A stretch of DNA of 39,121 nt from Endozoicomonas numazuensis (GCF_000722635.1 NZ_JOKH01000001.1:1146063-1185183), one strand, 5' to 3'; shown: positions 6,851 to 15,676, numbered from the stretch's first letter. Numbers and translations: made by a program. Notes: a model not told the origin generated them from the letters alone.

Positions 6851-9800
6851 ATGGAAACCAGTGGCAGCGGGCGATCCAGAAGACCGGGGGGGATTACAGC
6901 CGGGTCTGTTCCCCAGACTCCGACCAGCAGCAGTAGTAGTGTGTTGCATAACCAGAGAACGGTCAACAGTAAAAAAAACGTTCAGTCTCAGAGGCATTTG
7001 GAGGCAGGTGGTTCCCCAGATACTTTTGTTCCCCTGTCAATGAGGAAGATTACTTCGGTAGGGAGCTGGTTGGCTGGACTGGTGGGTTTCCTGAAAGCGC
7101 CGGTTATGGCTTTCGTAAGAGGTTCTATCCAGAGTGCTGCTGACGATCAGGTTAAGAAGTTAAAAAAATCCATTGATGTCCTTAAAGGTGAGATAGCCGG
7201 GCTTGAGGGCGAAGTGGTAACAGCACGGCAGACAGCCCAAAAGTATCAGACGGAGCTTGATCAAACAGAAAGAGATCCGGCTACGATGACGGCCGACGAT
7301 GTCAAAATCTATACCTTGACCCTCAGGGCAGTGGCGGACAATGAAGCGGACATTGCTGAAAAGAACGCAAAGATTGCGGATAAAAAAGCCAAAATTGCTA
7401 GAAAAGCTGCAGAAATCAAGGAACAACCCGGTCAGGTAGAGCTCACCGCTAAAATGACGTCGGATAATCTTGAGCCCGGGCTGAAAATTTTATTGGGTTT
7501 GAGGAGCGTTTTCGAAAAGAAAAAGTCGGACAAATCTGGCAAGAAAACCTATGAGATTTCGGCGGGTAATATGGTTTATTCAGAGCCAGGAGCCCCTCCA
7601 CTGTCCATTGAAGACCTGAAGATCTACATTGATGAATTCAGTGAATCGCCAGGGCCTGTTTTAACGCTTAATATTCCTGCTATTCAAGGCTGGATTAAAG
7701 GAACCGGCGAGCGAATGAAACTCTCTGTAGGGGGTCGCGTGGTTATTTCACCTCCACTGAGTGAGCCTCTGAAAGAAATACTGACCTGTAGAAAGCTGAG
7801 AATAACTGACAAGTTGGATGCCCTGTCCAAGGTGTTCACTCAGTTCAGCAAACAAATTGCCAAACCAGATAGCACAGCGCTTTTCAGTGATGCAATTAAG
7901 GTGGAGATCCGTCATTTTGATCAGCTGGAAGGTAAAAAAGAACACAGTGTTTTAACTCATCCTGTTGCCTCAGCCATGGCGACGTTGCTGAACCCTATGC
8001 TGACAGGGTGGCAGAACGCCAAGAACAAGAGTGGGCTGGAGTCAGCACGATCATTGGCAGGGTTTGACCGGAATCAGTGTGACCGTTTTCAGGCCAAGCT
8101 GGATGCTCTGAGAAAAATGGAGAGTGGGCTTCAGGCTATGCAGCCCAAGCTGGTTGACCCTGAGGGAAAGCAAGTATTAAAAGAGCAGCTTGAGCGAACT
8201 CAGCAGCAAATCAGGAATGCCCATGGCAGTCATGTGTTTAATCAGAGGCATCTGTCAGCCAGGGAGAAATCTATCCAATCTCTGGAAGGGCGGTCAGCAC
8301 CCGCCAGACAGGCTCTGAACAATTATCAGAACCTGCTGCACATGTTCTTTGGTTTAAGAGCCCGGCTTTTGGGCCATGTGGAACAAAAGCCTGTACACAT
8401 CACAATGCCTGAGCAACAGGTGGACATCACAGGTGCAGGCCATCTCCGATTATATGATCTGAACATGCATCTTCAGGATCTGGTCACAAATGAAGACGGC
8501 TCTGTTGATATCACCATTCCTCAGTTGGAATCAAAGGTGGCCTTACACAACAGCGCCAGTAAAAAAGAAGAGTCTGTGCCTGTTGCTTTCAGAGATGTAA
8601 AAATACATCTCCATCCGACCATTGCTCCTCTGGTATTGGGAGCATTGAATACCCGTTTCCCTATTGATATTGAAAAAGTTGAACGGCTCATCCGGTCATT
8701 CACTCAGCAGACATCAGCTTACAGAGACCCGGGCAGTGGTGGGTTGAGCCCAAAAGCCATTGGTGAGCATCTGGACATCAGTATCGGCCACGTTTTCTTT
8801 AAAGATGGAACGTCAGCCGTGGAGTGTGATGACAGAGTCCGGTCAGACCTCAATCAACTGACTGAAAAAATGTCCGATCTGTTGGCCAGTCCCATGTCGC
8901 CTCAGAAACTGGGAACGGTTCTGGAAAAAGAGCTTGGTCTCAGAGGGGAGCATGCAGTCAAAGTATTGAATGTGCTTTCGCTGGGGTTGTTGGGCCCTGA
9001 GCCGGAACCTGTTCACTTGTCTGTGCCTGATCCTGATCCTGTGATCCCAAGGATGGCGCTTGACGAAGAAGGGCTGACGGCAGGGCAAAGGTTTGATCCT
9101 CAGTTATCGGTCACTTCTGAGCCGCTGGAGGTAGAGCACCCGGAGCGAGTAGAAGAAAATGTTGATGTTAATCCAGAACGAACGGTTCCTGTTTCTGAGA
9201 AGCCCGACAGTCTGGCTGCTGTTGTAGAAGATGACACTGATTTGGAGCTCAGTCCTGCCGCGATTCACTCTTCAGTTTCATCGTCTCCTGAACCACTCGT
9301 TGAAAATCTGGAAGATAAAACGGAGTCAGTCACACCCCCACCTCTCACTCATATTGAGCATCTGGATGAAGTTAACGAGTCTGATGAGGTGAGCCCGACA
9401 GTAGAAGTGCTTTCTGACGAACCCATTGTTGAAACACCGGCTCCCCGCACAGGTGAGAGCAATCGTCTTGAAGAGAGTGGAGAACTTTTATCCATAGGGT
9501 CAACAGGACCTGTAACGTTTACCCCTGTTCGTCAGGACAGTCTGGAAGATTCCATTCCTCAAAGTTCTGTCGTAGAAGCGTTTCAAGAAACGCCTGTACT
9601 GCACCAGATTACCCTGGCAGAGCTTCAGCATTGTGAAGGGATTACGAACCCTGCGGTGGATGATGAGGCGTCTGGTGAACCTGTCGTCAGTTTTGATATG
9701 GAGACGGACGTCGGAAAACTGTTCGGTAAAGTGAACGTCTTTATTCGCTGGTTGCTGGGAGGCGAAAAGGCTTCTCTGGCTGTTTCCAGTGAAACCGAGG

Positions 9801-9982
9801 GCGGTGTTCTGGAGCTCGGCAAGCCCAGAATATCTGTGAAAAAGTCCGGTTTTCTGGGGTGGCGAAGTTTGCTGGCAAATTACTGGTTACAGAGACAGTT
9901 GAAGAAAAGGCCGCTGACTTTGGAGCTGGGTATCAGAGCAGAGCAGAAGACATTGAGTTTGCAGTGTGTTGAAGCATCGTAA
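6851..9982 (+). CDS. Large coiled-coil protein of unknown function, 1043 aa
   Basis: I do not recognise the family. Residues 1-55 are Ser/Arg-rich and probably disordered, with no signal peptide. Residues about 63-85 form an amphipathic or weakly hydrophobic stretch (WLAGLVGFLKAPVMAFV). Residues about 90-195 are a Lys/Glu/Ala-rich coiled coil. Further on, beta-rich modules (for example ADDVKIYTL, VLTLNIPAIQGW, HLRLYDLNMHLQDL, DVKIHLHP, HLDISIGHVFF) alternate with helical stretches around 400-500. Residues about 715-910 are acidic and Pro/Glu-rich, and a basic C-terminal module resumes WLLGGEKASL and ends in QRQLKKRPLTLELGIRAEQ. I chose ATG 6851 because AGGGA lies 6 nt upstream; the ATG at 6845 is too close. 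The layout suggests a lipid- or membrane-associated scaffold or effector, which is inference only. Confidence 0.65.
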   Translation: METSGSGRSRRPGGITAGSVPQTPTSSSSSVLHNQRTVNSKKNVQSQRHLEAGGSPDTFVPLSMRKITSVGSWLAGLVGFLKAPVMAFVRGSIQSAADDQVKKLKKSIDVLKGEIAGLEGEVVTARQTAQKYQTELDQTERDPATMTADDVKIYTLTLRAVADNEADIAEKNAKIADKKAKIARKAAEIKEQPGQVELTAKMTSDNLEPGLKILLGLRSVFEKKKSDKSGKKTYEISAGNMVYSEPGAPPLSIEDLKIYIDEFSESPGPVLTLNIPAIQGWIKGTGERMKLSVGGRVVISPPLSEPLKEILTCRKLRITDKLDALSKVFTQFSKQIAKPDSTALFSDAIKVEIRHFDQLEGKKEHSVLTHPVASAMATLLNPMLTGWQNAKNKSGLESARSLAGFDRNQCDRFQAKLDALRKMESGLQAMQPKLVDPEGKQVLKEQLERTQQQIRNAHGSHVFNQRHLSAREKSIQSLEGRSAPARQALNNYQNLLHMFFGLRARLLGHVEQKPVHITMPEQQVDITGAGHLRLYDLNMHLQDLVTNEDGSVDITIPQLESKVALHNSASKKEESVPVAFRDVKIHLHPTIAPLVLGALNTRFPIDIEKVERLIRSFTQQTSAYRDPGSGGLSPKAIGEHLDISIGHVFFKDGTSAVECDDRVRSDLNQLTEKMSDLLASPMSPQKLGTVLEKELGLRGEHAVKVLNVLSLGLLGPEPEPVHLSVPDPDPVIPRMALDEEGLTAGQRFDPQLSVTSEPLEVEHPERVEENVDVNPERTVPVSEKPDSLAAVVEDDTDLELSPAAIHSSVSSSPEPLVENLEDKTESVTPPPLTHIEHLDEVNESDEVSPTVEVLSDEPIVETPAPRTGESNRLEESGELLSIGSTGPVTFTPVRQDSLEDSIPQSSVVEAFQETPVLHQITLAELQHCEGITNPAVDDEASGEPVVSFDMETDVGKLFGKVNVFIRWLLGGEKASLAVSSETEGGVLELGKPRISVKKSGFLGWRSLLANYWLQRQLKKRPLTLELGIRAEQKTLSLQCVEAS

Positions 9983-10542
9983 GCTTAGGTTCGAATTTGT
10001 CAGAGTGGAGTCGGCCTGAAGCAGAGTGACAGCCTGAGTTTTAATAGCCCATCTCCCTTGAATAGGTGAGGATATTCGGCAACTGCTCTTGTGTTGCTCT
10101 ACCTTCTGCATCCTTGCAGTTGTCGCTCACTCCGATCACAGGCTCCTAGGAGGCTGACCGAGAATAGACAGTCCGGCCTAAAATCCAGAAAGAACGGCCA
10201 TCTTTTCCACTGGATTTGCTTAAATAGGTCAACTATTCGCACAAATCCAGTGAAAAAGCTGACTCGTTCTACTGAATTTTATGCTCGGACGCTATTCTCG
10301 GTCAGCCTCCTAGCTTATTGCCTCCTCATATTTCCAATGGTAATGGGTATATTCGTTATCTTCTGATTCCTGTGAAATCACGATCTGCTTTCAGATAGAT
10401 GACTTCTGTCCCAGCCCGGTCTACTTTTGTGGGTGGGGTTAACTATAAAAACACTTCCCTGAAGGATAACTGGCTATAAAGGCCTTCTTGCGTTTTGGCT
10501 ATATTTTGATGGCTGGAACGTATTAGCGCGGTTTGTTCATTG
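9983..10542. other. Intergenic region containing a hairpin MITE
   Basis: Apart from the 168-bp inverted-repeat element at 10146-10313, no gene, RNA or clear terminator is seen. The 230 bp between the element and the EIIA-HPr gene probably hold that gene's promoter. Confidence 0.5.
10146..10313. mobile_element. Hairpin MITE, 168 bp, 22-bp perfect terminal inverted repeats
   Basis: Terminal inverted repeats at 10146-10167 and 10292-10313 are perfect (core AGGAGGCTGACCGAGAATAG). The inside continues as an imperfect palindrome: GTCCGGCCTAAAATCCAGAA matches the reverse complement of the right half, and CCACTGGATTTG pairs with CAAATCCAGTG. There is no coding capacity. A shorter relative lies at 23195-23267, so this is a repeat family in the genome. 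Confidence 0.85.
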
Positions 10543-11355
10543 ATGTTAAAACTCGAAAAAGCACAGATATTTTTACAGCAGGAAGCAAAAAGCAAGCAGG
10601 AAGCTTTGCAGTTGGCAGGTAAAAAAATGCTGGAGACCGGTCTGGTTTCGGCTGACTATCTTCCCGGTATTCATACCAGGGAGACGCTTGCCTCTACTTT
10701 TCTGGATCATGGTATAGCGATTCCCCATGGCATGCCGGAGCACAGGCACGCCATCAAGAAAACGGGCATCGTTGTCATTCAGTTTCCTGAAGGCGTGGAG
10801 TGGGGGCTGGATCAGCACGTCTTTCTGGCTTTTGGCATTGCTGCACAATGCAATGAGCATCTCAGGATTTTGAGTGGCCTCACTCGTGTTCTGGATAATC
10901 GTCCTTTATGCAGTTATCTGGCTCGTACCCGTGAGCCTGACAGAATTGTTGATGCTCTGGAAGGAAAACCACTTCCTGGGCTTGGTAGTTTGTCTGAGTG
11001 GCAAAAGGCCTACTTAAACCAGAGCCAGAGAGAAACCTGCGAAAGAGGCTGGGTCAGCCGTTCACGCAGCAAAGCCAGAGAGTTGTCCAGAGAGTATGTG
11101 ATTCACAACTGCAATGGTTTGCATGCCCGGTGTGGCAGTGCCTTTATTTCAGCTCTCACGGATTACGATATGCGGGTTGATGTGAGAAATGTCAGTAAAA
11201 ATGGTGAGTATGTGAATGGGCGAAGTCTGGTTAAGTTGCTGGGGCTTGAGCTGGTCTGTGGTGAAGTTCTGGGGGTCCGACTTTCAGGGCAGCATGCAAC
11301 GGCTGCGTTAAAGCGTCTGGATAAGCTTCTTTCAGAAGAGTTCGCTTCGATATAA
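10543..11355 (+). CDS. PTS EIIA-HPr fusion protein
   Basis: Residues about 1-145 are an EIIA domain of the mannitol/fructose (EIIA-2) type, with the phosphorylatable His62 in GIAIPHGMPEHRHA. Residues about 183-271 are an HPr domain with the active His194 in NCNGLHARCGSAF and a Ser at 228 in GRSLVKLLGL, the position of the regulatory serine. Phosphate would pass from enzyme I to the HPr His and then to the EIIA His, in the cytoplasm. FruB-type proteins join the same two domains, but usually next to fruK and an EIIBC permease; none is nearby here, so this is an orphan and may be regulatory. The residue after GLHAR is Cys instead of the usual Pro. I used ATG 10543; the ribosome-binding site is weak. 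A terminator follows at 11382-11404. Confidence 0.88.
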   Translation: MLKLEKAQIFLQQEAKSKQEALQLAGKKMLETGLVSADYLPGIHTRETLASTFLDHGIAIPHGMPEHRHAIKKTGIVVIQFPEGVEWGLDQHVFLAFGIAAQCNEHLRILSGLTRVLDNRPLCSYLARTREPDRIVDALEGKPLPGLGSLSEWQKAYLNQSQRETCERGWVSRSRSKARELSREYVIHNCNGLHARCGSAFISALTDYDMRVDVRNVSKNGEYVNGRSLVKLLGLELVCGEVLGVRLSGQHATAALKRLDKLLSEEFASI

Positions 11356-11381
11356 CACTCTTTATACGATGCCAAAAAGGC

Positions 11382-11404
11382 AAGCGCCCTTAAATGGGCG
11401 CTTT
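11382..11404. terminator. Rho-independent terminator
   Basis: AAGCGCCC (11382-11389) pairs with GGGCGCTT (11396-11403), loop TTAAAT, followed by TTTGG. It sits between the convergent EIIA-HPr gene and the minus-strand 152-aa gene and could serve the plus strand. Confidence 0.7.
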
Positions 11405-11482
11405 GGCTAACGCTGACTGGAGCTCAGGTCTCCAGAAAGTCATATGTTTCATCTACCTGAGTGATGAAAGTTGAGGCAACCC

Positions 11483-11941
11483 TTAATGACGGGTTTCACT
11501 GGCTGGCATAATGTTTGGGTGATCAAGCCAGTCTTCAGGGCACTCATCAATAGAGTCCACTGCTTCGGCTTCATTCAATTCCTCCCGGGTTGCCAGCACT
11601 GCCAGATCCTTGGCAAAACTCTGTAATAGATCGATGACTTCCTCCCTGTCAGGATCGAGACTTTCATCAAAATTGATATTGAAGAGAGGATTGTCATTTT
11701 CGTACTCCTCTCCTTTACGCATGAGCGTCATTTGAAGGCCGGGGTGCTCATAGTCCGCTACTTCGGCCAGTTTGAATGTGACTGACTGGGCTTCCCTGAG
11801 AACAGACAGCAGTTTCAGGGCTTCGGCAGCACTGATATCACCTGAATCAACACAGGCTTCAACATATTCCCTGGCCGATAACCCCGAGTCCAGGTAGTTG
11901 TCCACCAGATCCTGCAGTTCTTTGTACTTGTTATGGCTCAT
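11483..11941 (-). CDS. Hypothetical acidic protein, 152 aa
   Basis: A very strong ribosome-binding site (AAGGAGG, 6 nt before the ATG at 11941) supports this gene. The protein is acidic and mostly helical: the N-terminal half contains LQDLVDNYLDSGLSAREYVE and AAEALKLLSVLREAQ, the C-terminal half contains EEVIDLLQSFAKDLAVLATREE and DECPEDWLDHP. It has no signal peptide or membrane segment. I do not recognise the family and it has no operon partner. It is probably cytoplasmic. Confidence 0.65.
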   Translation of the reverse strand: MSHNKYKELQDLVDNYLDSGLSAREYVEACVDSGDISAAEALKLLSVLREAQSVTFKLAEVADYEHPGLQMTLMRKGEEYENDNPLFNINFDESLDPDREEVIDLLQSFAKDLAVLATREELNEAEAVDSIDECPEDWLDHPNIMPASETRH

Positions 11942-12432
11942 GGACCCTCCTTACTGCGCTTTCAGTAATGCCTGTAAACAGGTTTGACCCGGGAGGTAGC
12001 TCAGACAATCTCCCGGGGGCAGTCGGGCCGTATATCACAGCACAACCCGCTATGGCTTCCGGACTGCTGGACAGTACCTGTAAACGAGCGCACATCTCCA
12101 GTGTACCTGATTACGAATCAAATGAAAGTTTAAATAGGTATTTGTACTTTGTCGTGTTTCGGGTGTTACGGAAAGGTGTGGTGGGGCTCTTCTAACGGGG
12201 TGCTTTCAATGGTACTTTTAAGCGGAATGATTTTTTAAGCGCAATGATTCTTTCAAAAAAGTTTTGTGGAAGTTTTTATTCATTGTGGAAGTTTTTATTC
12301 ATTGTGGAAGTTTTTATTCATTGTGGAAGTTTTTATTCATTGTGGAAGTTTTTATTCATAATGTAGGGCTGTTTAGCCATACTTTCATTTTCTACACTCC
12401 CCTCTGCTACTTCTCTTTCGCTATGGGCATTT
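11942..12432. other. Intergenic region with five 19-bp repeats
   Basis: This stretch lies between divergent genes and must carry promoters for both. The left part is GC-balanced, with no gene I would support; the right part is AT-rich and holds the 19-bp repeats at 12265-12359, ending about 75 bp before the LysR gene. ORFs that read through the repeats are artefacts of repetition. Confidence 0.6.
12265..12359. repeat. Five perfect 19-bp direct repeats upstream of a LysR gene
   Basis: The unit TGTGGAAGTTTTTATTCAT is repeated five times with no mismatch and no spacer. A further TTTT/TTTTTAAGC context precedes it. Position 75-170 bp upstream of a regulator gene makes either repeated operator sites or a length-variable promoter element possible. 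Confidence 0.97.
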
Positions 12433-13410
12433 ATGAATCTTTCCAGACTGAACCTTAACCTGCTGCCCGGCCTGAAAGCCCTGCTGGACACTCAGAGTGT
12501 TTCCAAAGCCGCGCAGATGATGTGTGTTACCCAGTCTGCCATGAGCCGAACGTTGGCTCAGCTTCGGGAAGCATTGAATGACCCGATTCTGATCAGAAAG
12601 GGCAATCGAATCTTTTTGTCCGAGAAAGCGGTGTCTCTGCACGAAGATGTGAACAGGGTGGTCTCGGAAGCCAGCAGCATCTTTGAAAACCAGCAGTTTG
12701 ATATAGCAACGACCCAAAGACATTTTCGGATCGCTTCAGGACACACAGTTCTGGAGCGGATTCTGCCAGAAGTGTTGCAAAAAATCTGGGCTGTGGCACC
12801 TGGGCTGACCTTTGAGTTACAGGCGATAAACCCTGCTGTGGATGTCGCGGCGGGCAAGCTTGATTTGTCCATAGGTTATATGGGTCTTCAGGGAGAGGGG
12901 TTGTCCAGTTTTTCATTGATGAAAGACCGGATGTGCCTGATTCTTTGTGACAACCACCCTCTGGCTCATGAGTCTTTTTCAGAGGAGGCGTTAAAGTCGT
13001 TCTCCTTTGTTGTCCAGCGGGACAATATGAACCTGCATCAGCAGGGAGAAATTAACAGTTTTCTCCGTACCGTGCAGGTGAAAACCTGGTCTCCCAGTCT
13101 TTCTGTCAGTCTGGCACTGATCAAGAGAACCGATTGTGTTTTTCTTGCTCCTGCCTCCCTGTCGATGTTTATGGAAGATCTTTCAGGCTTTGTCATCAGG
13201 GAGTGCCCACAAAGCATCCCGGACGTGAGCTTTAATATTGTCTGGCCTGAATACTGGGAGCTGAACAGAGCCCATCGATGGATGAGAGAGTTTGTTAGAG
13301 ACGAGCTGCTGGAACATATCCAGAGTAAAGAGCTGGATATGTTCATGAGTGAATCTGAGCGGGGTCAGGAAGAAGAAAATGTTTCCCTTCCTGACCCGGA
13401 ATCTCCTTAG
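12433..13410 (+). CDS. LysR-family transcriptional regulator
   Basis: The N-terminal 60 residues are a LysR winged helix-turn-helix: LNLLPGLKALLDTQSVSKAA, then VTQSAMSRTLAQLRE and DPILIRKGNRIFLSEKA. The rest (about residues 90-300) matches a LysR co-inducer-binding domain. LysR regulators usually bind as tetramers upstream of a divergent target and respond to a small metabolite, which cannot be predicted here. The upstream neighbour is divergent (152-aa gene), and the gene is convergent with ilvM, whose stop codon it overlaps by 3 bp. Five 19-bp repeats lie upstream. At 325 aa the length is normal; the last 25 residues are an acidic tail. No strong ribosome-binding site is visible at 12433. 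Confidence 0.9.
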   Translation: MNLSRLNLNLLPGLKALLDTQSVSKAAQMMCVTQSAMSRTLAQLREALNDPILIRKGNRIFLSEKAVSLHEDVNRVVSEASSIFENQQFDIATTQRHFRIASGHTVLERILPEVLQKIWAVAPGLTFELQAINPAVDVAAGKLDLSIGYMGLQGEGLSSFSLMKDRMCLILCDNHPLAHESFSEEALKSFSFVVQRDNMNLHQQGEINSFLRTVQVKTWSPSLSVSLALIKRTDCVFLAPASLSMFMEDLSGFVIRECPQSIPDVSFNIVWPEYWELNRAHRWMREFVRDELLEHIQSKELDMFMSESERGQEEENVSLPDPESP

Positions 13411-13697
13411 AAGATACTTTCCTGAGTCATGGTATTAGCCGCCATGGGCTGGCGAACATAGAGGACGTCATAAAGTTTCTCAATCTGGCTGGTGAGCATT
13501 TCAATAGGGCGCTCACTGCAGACATCCAGATCTGCAGACACCATTTTTCCACACTCAGAGCTGCTCATGGAGCAGCTCTCAAGATCAAACCCCCTGTGTC
13601 TGACTACGCGCAGGAGCCGTTCCATCACCTCTGGTTTTTTATGGCACTGAATGGTCAGTGAATAGTTTGTTTTCGGTGATTGTTGGGAAGAGCTCAT
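13407..13697 (-). CDS. ilvM: Acetolactate synthase II small subunit
   Basis: This 96-residue protein has the ACT-like regulatory fold of the IlvM family: [32 protein letters not shown] and a C-terminal [10 protein letters not shown]. It associates with IlvG to form the acetolactate synthase of isoleucine, leucine and valine biosynthesis in the cytoplasm. Its start overlaps the ilvG stop by 4 bp, the usual sign of translational coupling in this operon. ilvE, ilvD and ilvA, which follow ilvM in E. coli, are absent here; instead the convergent LysR gene abuts and overlaps the stop codon. Confidence 0.92.
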   Translation of the reverse strand: MSSSQQSPKTNYSLTIQCHKKPEVMERLLRVVRHRGFDLESCSMSSSECGKMVSADLDVCSERPIEMLTSQIEKLYDVLYVRQPMAANTMTQESIF

Positions 13698-15340
13698 GCG
13701 CTTGCCTCCATCATTTCGTGGTTAGCGGAACCAGGTGGCACCAGGGGCCAAACATTTTCTCGTTCATCAATGCAGACATGAAGAATTCTTGCACCCGGTG
13801 TCTGGAGCATTTCATTCAGAGCCGGAAGCACTTCCTGTCTTTTGGTGATCATTCTGCCTTCAATGCCAAATGCCTTGGCCAGTGTTACAAAGTCGGGATT
13901 GTCCGAAAGATCGGTTTCACTATAACGCTGGTCAAAGAAGAGCTCTTGCCATTGCTTAACCATGCCAAGACGCTGGTTGTCGAGTAAGACAATTTTGACG
14001 GGAAGTTGTTTTCGTTTGATAGAAGCCAGTTCCTGAACATTCATCATGAAAGAACCATCCCCTGAGACCAGTATTACGTCGTCTTCTGGTCTTGAAATAG
14101 CTGCACCTATGGCTGCTGGGAGACCAAACCCCATTGTTCCCAGGCCTGCGCTGGAGAGGTGGTTGGAGGGATGATAAAAGCTCATGTGTTGGGCTACCCA
14201 CATCTGGTGCTGGCCCACGTCACAACTGATCACTGTGTTTTCGCTGGTGGCTTCGGATAACTGTTTCAGAAGCAATGGTGCAAAGATATCTTCACCGGGT
14301 TTGTCGTAGCACCATTGGCTGGAGGCACGGCTGGTTTTGCAGTGCTGTAACCAGTGATTTTTTTCGAGTGCAATAGTCAGACTGTTGAGGTTTTTTTTCA
14401 GGCAGCCGCTCAGGCTGACGTCAGCAAGGCGACGTTTTCCAAATTCTGCTGGGTCGATATCGAGGTGAACAACTTTAGCGTTGGGAGCAAAACGCTCAAG
14501 TTTGCCCGTTACCCGATCATCAAAACGCGCTCCGATAGCCACTAACAGATCGCATTCCTGAACTGCCAGATTGGCAGCCCGGGTTCCATGCATACCTAAC
14601 ATGCCAAGATAGGCATGGTCGTCAGGACGAACGGCGCCAATGCCTTTCAAGGTGCAAACGCTGGGGATGCCGGTTCCTGCCAAAAATGCCCGAAGCTCTC
14701 CCACTGCATTGGCCATTCCCACGCCTCCACCGATATAGGCAACCGGTTGGCTGCTCTTCTGGAGTAAGGTGATGGCCTGGTTGATTTTGTCAAAACTGTC
14801 AGAAGCTCTTTCCTCAATCACATCAAGAGGTGGTGCATAGTGGGCCTCTGCCTGTTGAACATCTTTTGGCAGATCAACCAGCACAGGACCAGGGCGGCCA
14901 GACTGAGCCAGAGCAAAAGCTTTGTTGAGTGTTTCGCAGATATCGTTCGGATCTGTCACCAGAAAGCTGTGTTTTGTGCAGCTCAGAGTCATTCCTAAAA
15001 TATCGATTTCCTGAAAGGCATCGGTGCCCATCATGGCGGTGGGTACCTGACCAGTGATGGCAACCAGTGGAATAGAATCCAGCATGGCGTCAGATAACGC
15101 TGTGATCAGATTGGTGGCACCGGGACCTGAGGTGGCAATACAGACTCCGGTTTTACCACTGGCTCTGGCATAGCCGATAGCGGCAAAAGCGGCCCCCTGC
15201 TCATGCCTGCAAAGCAGATGTTCAACATTGGATCCCAGAAGGGCGTCATACACCGGCATAATGGTACCACCGGGATATCCAAAAACGTGCTGGATACCAC
15301 GTTGAGAGAGGTTCTTTACCAGTGCATTAGCGCCGTTCAT
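13694..15340 (-). CDS. ilvG: Acetolactate synthase II large subunit
   Basis: The enzyme condenses two pyruvates, or pyruvate with 2-oxobutyrate, to acetohydroxy acids using thiamine diphosphate, FAD and Mg2+. The catalytic Glu lies in [19 protein letters not shown], and the thiamine diphosphate-binding motif [17 protein letters not shown]...[14 protein letters not shown] is complete. The FAD-domain and C-terminal domain sequences are intact, so the gene looks functional. I place the start at ATG 15340, giving 548 residues, the length of E. coli IlvG; an upstream in-frame start would add 34 unlike residues. It overlaps the small membrane-protein gene by 14 bp at its start and ilvM by 4 bp at its end. 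Regulated by the ilvL attenuator. Confidence 0.97.
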   Translation of the reverse strand: MNGANALVKNLSQRGIQHVFGYPGGTIMPVYDALLGSNVEHLLCRHEQGAAFAAIGYARASGKTGVCIATSGPGATNLITALSDAMLDSIPLVAITGQVPTAMMGTDAFQEIDILGMTLSCTKHSFLVTDPNDICETLNKAFALAQSGRPGPVLVDLPKDVQQAEAHYAPPLDVIEERASDSFDKINQAITLLQKSSQPVAYIGGGVGMANAVGELRAFLAGTGIPSVCTLKGIGAVRPDDHAYLGMLGMHGTRAANLAVQECDLLVAIGARFDDRVTGKLERFAPNAKVVHLDIDPAEFGKRRLADVSLSGCLKKNLNSLTIALEKNHWLQHCKTSRASSQWCYDKPGEDIFAPLLLKQLSEATSENTVISCDVGQHQMWVAQHMSFYHPSNHLSSAGLGTMGFGLPAAIGAAISRPEDDVILVSGDGSFMMNVQELASIKRKQLPVKIVLLDNQRLGMVKQWQELFFDQRYSETDLSDNPDFVTLAKAFGIEGRMITKRQEVLPALNEMLQTPGARILHVCIDERENVWPLVPPGSANHEMMEASA

Positions 15341-15539
15341 GGGGCTGTTCTCTCTTCTGCTGGGGATGAACTTCTGCCTTGATACGTGCCGGCTTTTGAG
15401 TGTTGTGTTCAAACCACTGCTGCAGAGAGAAAAACGCGGCAACAGGGAGGATAATCAGTAACAGTTCAGGAAAACTGACGACAGCGACAATGACCAGGCT
15501 TAGAACAGCAATGATCAGTGTGTTGTTTACGTTTAGCAT
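15327..15539 (-). CDS. Small Ile/Leu/Val-rich membrane protein in the ilv operon, 70 aa
   Basis: The ATG at 15539 has a good ribosome-binding site (AAGGA, 8 nt upstream), and the stop lies 14 bp inside ilvG, which argues for a real, translationally coupled gene. Residues about 6-42 form one or two hydrophobic membrane helices, where more than half the residues are Leu, Ile or Val; a Phe-Pro-Glu turn (SFPELLL) separates them. The C-terminal 28 residues are basic and hydrophilic ([18 protein letters not shown]), predicted to be cytoplasmic. It lies after the attenuator and before ilvG, the position of the tiny ilvX of E. coli, but is far longer. I do not recognise a family. Its function is unknown; its composition would make its translation sensitive to branched-chain amino acid supply. 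Confidence 0.7.
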   Translation of the reverse strand: MLNVNNTLIIAVLSLVIVAVVSFPELLLIILPVAAFFSLQQWFEHNTQKPARIKAEVHPQQKREQPHERR

Positions 15540-15604
15540 GGCTCTATCCTTTCTGTTCGGAGCAAGACTCTTTTTTGCTCCCGGGTTTTACAGACCCCAA
15601 ATAT

Positions 15605-15638
15605 GAAAAAACCCCCGGACCTTTCGGTGCGGGGGTTT
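15605..15638 (-). terminator. ilv attenuator (rho-independent terminator)
   Basis: On the minus strand the stem AAACCCCCG...CGGGGGTTT (15630-15638 with 15609-15617), extended by ACC/GGT inside, is followed by a run of six T. It lies between the ilvL leader peptide and the small membrane-protein gene, as the attenuator of the ilvGMEDA operon does in E. coli. Confidence 0.92.
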
Positions 15639-15676
15639 CCTGGAAACTCTGATCTGTCAGCCAACAGACCCCCGCG
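15629..15676 (-). promoter_or_regulatory. Antiterminator pairing for the ilv attenuator
   Basis: In the RNA, GCGGGGGT near the end of the leader ORF (plus coordinates about 15668-15675) is complementary to ACCCCCGC (about 15629-15636), the 5' arm of the terminator. The two pairings exclude each other. A ribosome stalled at the branched-chain codons would leave this antiterminator free to form. Confidence 0.75.

Noticed and set aside
12265-12359. CRISPR array
   Set aside because: The 19-bp units are directly adjacent with no spacers and no cas genes are present.
12264-12458. 64-codon ORF through the 19-bp repeats
   Set aside because: The frame exists only because the repeat lacks stops in it; it begins within the array and has no ribosome-binding site.
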